A DNA stretch of 64,000 nt. It comes from Sesamum alatum (Eukaryota > Streptophyta > Magnoliopsida > Lamiales > Pedaliaceae). This document shows, piece after piece, positions 57,240 through 64,000 of the stretch (positions within the stretch are counted from its first letter, which is position 1; each line of letters begins with the position of its first letter). Where the stretch lies: positions 10,870,136 to 10,934,135 of the forward strand of contig JACGWO010000013.1 in the NCBI GenBank assembly GCA_034509735.1, written 5' to 3'. The notes beneath the pieces are model-generated. The model saw nothing but the letters and a program-made list of their open reading frames with translations. It ran no database searches and was not told where the DNA came from. A program made the translations under genes and the position numbers.

Positions 57240-59492
57240 TTTAAATCTACATTTAGAAAACAACGTGCGATCAGCAGAAAATAAAGACGGTGGTTTGATG
57301 AAATAATTAAATGCTTGGTCTTTAGTCATTTAATCCTCCCACTATTTATACGAAAACACGGTACTCTCAAACGTGATTTTCGGGAAATCCTTTCCTAGTG
57401 GGCTTGGGATCCACAGCGATTTTTCCCATACCCCGCTTTTACGATTCGCATGGAAAAAGATCCTGTGGGAGGTATTCCATACCATTCTCGTTCCACGAGA
57501 TTCCCAAGATTATTGCCTCACCCTTTCGCATGATCCCGAGGACTCCAAGAGAATCATGCTAATTGGGCGTTAGACCCGACCCAATCGACCGAGCCACAGA
57601 CCCACTGGTACCCCCACGACTCGTGAGACAGGTAACAGCAGCCCATTTTTCGTTCATGACACAGTGCAGCTTCTTTTAAGTACAATAACATGCCACGACT
57701 CGTGAGACCACGCTATTGACCTAAAACAGCTTCCTCACTGTGCCATGGATTGGAAGGCATGGACAAACTCCTAGAGTTCATGTCCATTTTATCTAGGGTC
57801 TAATATTTCAACATTGGTCCAACCAATGTGAGAGTAGTGAATGACCGAGATCTCATAATATATCCATACATTCATCCATAATGCATAAATAAAATCCATC
57901 CATAGCAGTTATATGATAAATAAAAAGCCATTCATCCATCATAATAACCACATGCAAAATTAAAGCCTAGCACGCCCCTGTTGGATGATCACGAGCCCAA
58001 ATCCTATGCGACCCACTGAGCCCGCAGTGGATCTATGGTCAATCTAGGGTTGGTCCTATACTATTACAATAATAGTAACCCAATCATCACGCTGATGGGC
58101 CTTGGTCTCTTTTTCTCTTTCTTCACTTCATGGAAAACGCCAAGGGACCTCCGGTCTGGGCTCTCCATGTGGTCCTTCCTTCTACTCCACCAATTAGAAA
58201 AAATGGAAACCTCACTCCTAGTCTACTCTCATTACATTATAAAAAAAAATAGAAACCCCAGCGAAAACCGGGGGGAGTACATAAGGAGGGAGGTAGAATG
58301 CCTTATTATTCCAAGGCAACTAGAAAGAGAGAAGGAGAAAGCAGTTAAAGAGGCACACAGGCCCAACAGAAAATTAAACCATACATCCGGTCTAGGGCTC
58401 GTGATCATCCATTTCCATCCAACACACATAATCACATGATCCAATCACATAATTACAATATACCAATAATTCATGATTTCCAATCATAATAATCCAAAAC
58501 AGAAATAAATGATCATGTGCGCAACGTGTGAAAAATAAAACACAAATATTGGTAATAATATTTTTCTCGTTTTAGGAAAACCTTTCCTCATTATTTTAAG
58601 TAATAACCCCGGGATTCCAAATCCAATTTATTTTACTCCTAAAATAATGTCTTTAGGAATTTAGGCAAAATTGAACCCAAAAACGAATTTTCAGAATTAA
58701 TTCAAAATTAAAACTGAAAAGTAAATAAAAAATAAAATAATACTAGGGTTTCAAAAACCCTAGCTGCAGCAGCTGCCGGCCGCCGCCACCGGCAGCAGCC
58801 GGCCGGCCGTGCGCGCAGGCAGCAGGCCCAGCCTGCCGCCCCTGCGCGCGCGCAGCACTGCCTGGCCGGGCGCGCGCGCAGGCCCCTTGCCTGCGTGCGC
58901 GCGCGCCTGGCCGGCAGCGCGCTGCGCGGCCTGGTGTTCCGGCAGGCCGTCGCGCGCGCAGGCTCCTCTGCCTCGCGCGCGCCGGCCTGCTGGTCGCCAG
59001 CCGCGTGACTACGCTGTGCGCAGTGCGCGCGGCGCAGACGCGCACTGGGCACGCCCGCCGGGCGCGCGCGCGCAGACGCCTCCGTCTGCGTGCGCGCGCG
59101 CCTGGCAGCTCGCCTGGTGCCGTCCGCGCGCGGGCTCTCCGCCCGATAGCCTTGCGCGCGCGCGCAGACACCCTCGTCTGCCCGCGCGCGTGGCTGGAGG
59201 CGCCCCCTTGCGCGCGCTGCCCCTGCGCGACCGGCTGGGCGGGCGCGCGCAGGCTACCCTTGCGTGCGCGCATCTGCCCGGCCGGCTGTGGCGTTTCTCG
59301 TTTTCAGTTCAATTTTCCCCCCCGTTTCCCCAGAAAAACAGAAAAATACCAACATTCAGAATTTCACACGAATTAAAAGCAATAAAACAGCATGCTTTAA
59401 TAATCAAGAAAATCAAGATTCAATTAAAACATGCTCAAAACACGTTTCATGCTTAAAACGCACATAAACCCTAGGCCTATACACCGAACCGG
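57240..59492 (-). other. Element F 5' leader with structured RNA candidate
   Basis: The most complete leader. Palindromes CACGACTCGTG at 57615-57625 and 57694-57704. Outer stem of the second at 57683-57692 with 57709-57718; two mismatches on the plus strand become G-U pairs in sense RNA. Long-range arms at 57983-57998 and 58395-58410. GC tract at 58763-59296. Confidence 0.8.
58763..59296 (-). repeat. GC-only tract of mini-hairpins (F)
   Basis: Plus-strand modules: arms GCAGGC/GCCTGC with loop CCCTT (58878-58894); AGGC/GCCT with loop TCCTCT (58960-58973); CGCAGACG/CGTCTGCG with loop CCTC (59071-59090); CAGAC/GTCTG with loop ACCCTC (59165-59180). All loops are purine on the sense strand. Confidence 0.82.
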
Positions 59493-59504
59493 GCTCTGAT
59501 ACCA
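59493..59504 (-). promoter_or_regulatory. Primer-binding site of F
   Basis: Sense TGGTATCAGAGC. The following 11 bases (59479-59489) are perfectly complementary to U5 at 59641-59651. Confidence 0.92.
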
Positions 59505-59505
59505 C

Positions 59506-61489
59506 TAAAAGGAATTGTGGATCGTCCCGGGAAAAGCGCGAATGCGGAAGCGCGGTATAATTAAAAATAAATGCGGAATTTAAAACATGCTTTAAATTAA
59601 AGAACACGTTTCAAAGGGTGTGCCTTTGAAATTCCCGGGTGTTCGGTGTATCTCATGAATAATAAAACATAAAAGAATCATGGAGGCCATAGGGTTGAAA
59701 ATAAAAGAGGATGAAAATCTAAAACGAGACCTACCCGTTGTCGTTTTCGTCTTCAACGGCTACACGCGTTGTTCCCCGTTTTTCACCAAGATCTCGTTCT
59801 TGAGACCCTCCAAATCGTGACACACGATCCACCCACGTATCTTGCACGTCGTGCTAGCAACGAACAAGTTTATATTTTGGAGTGGATGAATCAATAACAC
59901 ATTATGAATTAATGGTATTGATTCATCAAAGTTCTAATGTTCCAAGAACAAGAGAACTAAGAGAAAAAATAATTTTCTTGGAGTGTGTGAGAGAGAGAGG
60001 GCGGACGAGATAGAGGGAGAGAGAGCCGAGTGTGTGTGTGTGTTGTGTGTGTGTTGGAGATTCATCATCATGCAACTTTTAGGATGCTAGGGGTTTATAT
60101 AGAAGAGGAGTCTAATCCTCTTTAAACTCCTCTTTCAAGAACTCTATTTTGACTAGGATTTTGACTTAGTCAAAGTCCTAGTCAAAGTAGTGTTTTGACC
60201 TAGTCAAAACAATCCTAGCCATCCATCTCTCCCATTCATCTCACCGTTGATTTAATTTAATTTAATGGAATATTTAAAACCTATTTAAATATTTCCAAGA
60301 GGCTAATATAAATATTATTTAAGCCCATTAAATAAATCCCTTTGATAAATCTAATTTATCAATTTAATTCCTTATATCTGATAGAAGGAATTATTTCTCC
60401 AAGAAAAATAAAGGACCCGATTAAATCCAATTTAATCATTCCTTCACTCCAATATTTAATTCCTAATTAAATATCTAAATGTGTGTGGATAGTGTGTGAC
60501 TCTTTAGGTTCACCTTTCAACTAGACTTGGTCGGATTCCTAGAATCCTTCCGTTACCATGGGTGGCCATCTAGCAACGGTCCATGGCACTAGAGACTAGG
60601 TGAAATATTCAGGGATGAACATTTAGGCTCTAACAGTACACTTGTCCTTCTGTCTTCGTCTCATCACTTAGAGTCTAGGGCACGGAAAATGCAGGTACCC
60701 ATTTTGGACCTAAGTGTCGGTCTGTCATCACTAAACGCCGCAAGGGAATCCTTCCCTTCTGTTCAGTCACTGTGGCCACAGTTTTAGGGACAAGACCTAG
60801 AGTATACATGAGACTCAATTGCCAAAACCTATTGACAGGAGACAGATCCTTTCTTGGAAACTACTGTCACTTTGCACACCAGAACTGCACTAGACATGGC
60901 TTATGACTACCAAAGAGAATTCTGGCAATCTCTCACCATATCTAAGATACAGCCCTGATGTACAGGTAAACTCAGCAATTCCTCAAGTCAAAGGACTTGA
61001 CCTGTACCGTTGGAACCGGGAATACACGTCATACCTTGCTGACCATACTCAAGGTCCTCCGTAAGACGGTTTCCGCGAGTCACCTCTGTCAGTTGCGTCC
61101 TAGCATGCTGACCCACTAACACTGCTTAGACGACCATCGTCACCCGTCGATGAAACACGACAGCAGGTGCTTAGTGCAAGTCTCAAATGGAATCCCGGTA
61201 CCCATTTTCGGGATTCCTTGACTTGGAGATTTCTGGACTGATTCGGGAAGACTGATTCCATGGACCTACCTCCAAGCGTAGTCCCAGTCCCCGAAATTGA
61301 TTCTCAGTCCGTGGGCTTTGTTTGCGTAGTGAACAGATATGGAAAACAAATATAAGTGAACACAAACAAAGTGATGCCAAATGAAATTCACTTCTTTATT
61401 CATTAATGATTTATCAAACACCTGAAATTGTCTAGACATAGGTTACATATTCCTGCCAAAATTGGCTTACATGGTCACCTATTCTAACA
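59506..61489 (-). repeat. Element F 5' LTR
   Basis: 1,984 bases. Its first base pair is mutated (TA for TG). Promoter: TATATAAA (minus strand, 60094-60101) and six TTGAC(C/T) motifs at 60149-60209. GA and GT microsatellites lie at about 59985-60055, in the transcribed part. Confidence 0.95.
60094..60209 (-). promoter_or_regulatory. F LTR promoter: TTGAC-box cluster and TATA box
   Basis: Six TTGAC(C/T) motifs on either strand within about 60 bases, then TATATAAA about 50 bases downstream on the minus strand. Same layout as in E and D. Confidence 0.65.
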
Positions 61490-61864
61490 CGCACCTGCGT
61501 ATAACTCGGAGCCTAAATGTTCACACCATAAATTCACCTAGTCTCTAGTGCCATGGACCGTTGCTAGATGGCCACCCATGGTAACGGACTACTTTAGTTA
61601 TGAAATAACGAAAAGTAGGTCCAAGTCTAGCTGAAAGGTGAACCTAAAGAGTCACACCCGCTACACCAAATGAAAGGGAATTAATTTGGAATTAATTCCG
61701 GGAGAAGGTTTAATTTAATGGAATTAAATTATACTTCTTGGAGATTCAAGCCTCGATGAATTATTTGGAATAATCGAGCTTGAGTTCATAAATTAGATTT
61801 ATGAATTTTATAAAGCATGGGCTTTTCTTTTAATTAGATTAAAAGGGTGAATTAATTAATTAGT

Positions 61865-62309
61865 GGGCTTGATATATTAAATAGGATTTTAATATAAAGT
61901 CCATGGGACTATTTAATTTAGAATTAAATAATCCCATTCTATGGAATTAATTAATTGGCTTGGTATTAAATAGGATTTAATATAAAGTCCATGGACTATT
62001 TAATTTGGAATTAAATAAAGTCCATTCCATTAATTAATTAATGGGCTTAGTATATTAAATAGGATTTTAATATAAAGTCCATGGGACTATTTAATTTAGA
62101 ATTAAATAATCCCATTCTATGGAATTAATTAATGGGCTTGGTATTAAATAGGATTTAATATAAAGTCCATGGACTATTTAATTTAGAATTAAATAAAGTC
62201 CATTCCATTAATTAATTAATGGGCTTAGTATATTAAATAGGATTTTAATATAAAGTCCATGGGATTATTTAATTTAGAATTAAATAAAGCCCATTCCATA
62301 AAGCCCATC
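61865..62309 (+). repeat. Five-unit 90-base repeat in G LTR U3
   Basis: Units start near 61865, 61954, 62043, 62133 and 62221. Units 3 and 4 resemble units 1 and 2 respectively, so the array probably grew by duplication of a two-unit block of about 178 bases. Confidence 0.88.
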
Positions 62310-62365
62310 AAAATGGATGGACAAGATTTGATCTAGAGAATGATGAGATGAAGGGCCATGATTAA

Positions 62366-62479
62366 TTTGACTTAATCAATGCCTAATTTGACTAGGATTT
62401 GACTAGGTCAAAATCCTAGTCAAAGTGTGTCTCTTTGGAAGAGTTTGAGAAGGAATAGGAATTCCATCTTCTATAAATA
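62366..62479 (+). promoter_or_regulatory. G LTR promoter: TTGAC-box cluster and TATA box
   Basis: TTGAC(C/T) motifs at 62366-62422 and TATAAATA at 62472-62479, as in D. Confidence 0.63.
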
Positions 62480-63047
62480 CTTAAAAAACACACACTTACA
62501 CCTAGTATTCTCTACAACTCTCATCTCTCAAAATCTCTCTCAAATTCGTCCACCCCTATTTTTGACTCTCCAAGAATATTACTTTGTTCTTCTTGATTTA
62601 TTCAAGTTAAGAACATAAGAGACATTGATTGCGTTAATTCATAGCGTGTATCGATGTCTCTTCTCCCCAAAATAATTTCTTGCTAGCACAAGGGTTGTTT
62701 GCTTTCCGGTGGAGCGACTGAGATGATTTAGAGGGTCTCTTATTTGAGATCTTGGTGCAAAACGGGGAACAATGCGTGTAGCCGAAACGAAGACAAAACT
62801 ACAACCGGGTAGGTTCTTTAATTTCGTTTTTCCCGGTTTCAATTCTATGGCCTCCATATTGTGTTTTATTGAACATGAGACACACCGAACGCCCGGGAGA
62901 ATCAAGGGCACACCCCTTGATTCGTTTATGTATATTATGCATGATTTAAATTCCATTTAATTATGCTTTGTAATTTTTTATTACGCACTGTTTCGCGCTT
63001 CCGCTATTCGCGTTAATCTCCCGGGACGATCCACCGATTTCTTTCAG

Positions 63048-63059
63048 TGGTATCAGAGC
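63048..63059 (+). promoter_or_regulatory. Primer-binding site of G
   Basis: TGGTATCAGAGC. GTTCGGTGT after it (63063-63071) pairs with U5 ACACCGAAC (62882-62890). Confidence 0.92.
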
Positions 63060-64000
63060 CCGGTTCGGTGTATAGGCCTAGAATTCTATGTGCTATGTGC
63101 GTTTAAGCACGATAAACGTGTTTTAATTTACGTTTATAGCATGTTTATCGTAGATATTTATTAGCGTTTAATTTTGCATGGGATTTTGGATCTTGGTTTT
63201 CTTGAATATGTATATACATGTTCTAGGGTTTAATTTATCTTGTGGTTCAGAAAAATTGCATGAAAAGTCGAAAAGGAGTGAAAAACGGCGAACCGGCAGC
63301 AGCAGCACGCTGGCCGCGCGCACAAGGGCGCGGCCGGGCGCGCGCGCCCGGCCAGTGTGCGCGGACAGCGCGCGCGCGCGGCCGCGCGCGCGCAGGCATG
63401 GGCGCCTGCACGCTGGGCGCGCGCGCTGTGCGCGCAGGCAGAGGAGCCTGCGCGCGCGCGCGCGCGCGCCTGACGGCCCGCTGTGCCGTTTTCCGTTTCT
63501 CTCCCGTTTTTTGGCTCGTTTTTCAAAAACTGTTTTTACTGAATTATTTTTATGATATTTTATGCATTATTCTGAACCCGTTGACTTAGAATATTTATTT
63601 TTTGAGATTTGGAATTTCCTAAAATAAATATTGCTTGGTTGATGAGGAAAGGGTTTCCTAACAAGATTTAATTTTTTGCAATGGTTGCACCAATGATCAA
63701 AATTCATATGTGAAATTTCGCAATAATTTCTGCGTTTTATGATGTTGGACATCATGGTTATTTTATTGTTTGAGCATGAGTAGATCTTAACATGTATTAA
63801 TATTGCACGAATGTTGGATTTTGGAATTCTTGAATAAATGGGCATATTCTTGAATTGTTGATTTTTGTGTTTCAGAAAATTTGATTTTTCTATATAATTC
63901 TGGGAATTTTTCTGAATTAATTAACTTGGGGCATTTTAATTTTGGTTGAGATTTTATATTTCATAGGATTAATATTGCCTTGTTAATTATGGAAAAGGTT
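63060..64000 (+). other. Element G leader, first part
   Basis: Nearly identical to D's leader on both sides of the GC tract. It runs off the window before the long-range stem and palindromes. Confidence 0.85.
63286..63488 (+). repeat. GC tract of mini-hairpins (G)
   Basis: Modules: arms CGCGCAGGC/GCCTGCGCG with loop AGAGGA (63431-63454), and GCAGGC/GCCTGC with loop ATGGGC (63412-63429). The tract differs greatly from D's although its flanks are almost the same. Confidence 0.82.

Larger units (their letters stand above)
51256..61489 (-). mobile_element. Element F: full-structure copia retrotransposon, recent
   Basis: Flanked by CGCAC (51251-51255 and 61490-61494). About 10.2 kb and uninterrupted: 3' LTR, polypurine tract, all coding domains, leader, primer site, 5' LTR. 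The LTRs differ mainly by single-base indels and one deletion, so it is young. The coding frame still has several breaks, mostly one-base indels in homopolymers, some of which could be assembly errors. It is the best reference copy in the window. Confidence 0.96.
61495..63046 (+). repeat. Element G 5' LTR, second part
   Basis: Resumes G's LTR after F and ends TTTCA at 63046. The full LTR is about 2,420 bases, about 190 longer than D's, explained by two more 90-base repeat units. Confidence 0.93.
50386..64000 (+). mobile_element. Element G: D-type copia element, 5' part
   Basis: 5' LTR in two pieces (50386-51255 and 61495-63046) around element F, then primer site and about 940 bases of leader. 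It is nearly identical to D outside the GC tract and the U3 repeat. It continues past the window, so its coding region and target duplication cannot be judged. Confidence 0.9.

Noticed and set aside
59985..60055. GA and GT microsatellites in LTRs as independent repeats
   Set aside because: They are a standing part of the transcribed LTR start in every E/F-type copy and only vary in length.

Overview
The window is plant genomic DNA, most likely a flowering plant, in a heterochromatin-like block. It contains no recognisable host gene. Almost every base belongs to Ty1/copia-type LTR retrotransposons. The family has the domain order gag, protease (PR), integrase (IN), reverse transcriptase (RT), RNase H (RH). 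The primer site matches initiator-Met tRNA (TGGTATCAGAGC), the 3' polypurine tract is GGTCAAGTGGGAGAT, LTRs are about 2.0-2.4 kb and begin TGTTAGAATAGGTGACC, and insertions make 5-bp target duplications. The organism cannot be named from the sequence.

Layout, using letters assigned here. A (1-7144, minus) is cut by the left window edge and has lost its primer site. 7145-8031 is an unidentified AT-rich stretch with a decayed non-copia reading frame. H (8032-8456 and 50178-50385, plus) is an old LTR that holds the rest. B (8457-50172, minus, TSD GAACC) sits in H. A solo LTR (10069-12056, TSD TAGAC) sits in B's 3' LTR. E (14969-44501, plus, TSD TCCTT) sits in B's integrase. D (24273-41884, plus, TSD CTAAA) and a solo LTR (42245-44235, TSD CAACG) sit in E's 3' LTR. 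C (25560-29582, minus, TSD TATTT) sits in D's 5' LTR. A truncated element I (35275-39200) lies inside D. G (50386 to past the window end, plus) sits in H, and F (51256-61489, minus, TSD CGCAC) sits in G's 5' LTR. The nest H>B>E>D>C is five levels deep.

No element has an intact gag-pol. A, B, E and F have recognisable coding regions broken by single-base indels and stops, and D is far more decayed. Some single-base indels in homopolymers could be assembly errors.

The most interesting signal is non-coding. The 0.9-2.3 kb leaders between primer site and gag carry what looks like a conserved RNA architecture. (1) A U5 to post-primer-site stem shows compensatory changes between subfamilies. (2) A long-range stem closes about 400-450 nt, also with compensatory changes. 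(3) Two hairpins about 80 nt apart share the palindrome CACGASTCGTG. (4) A GC-only tract is built of mini-hairpins, mostly with purine loops on the sense strand; one such module is inverted between two otherwise near-identical elements. Together these are candidate dimerisation, packaging or priming signals of a copia superfamily. I know of no published description of them but could not search.
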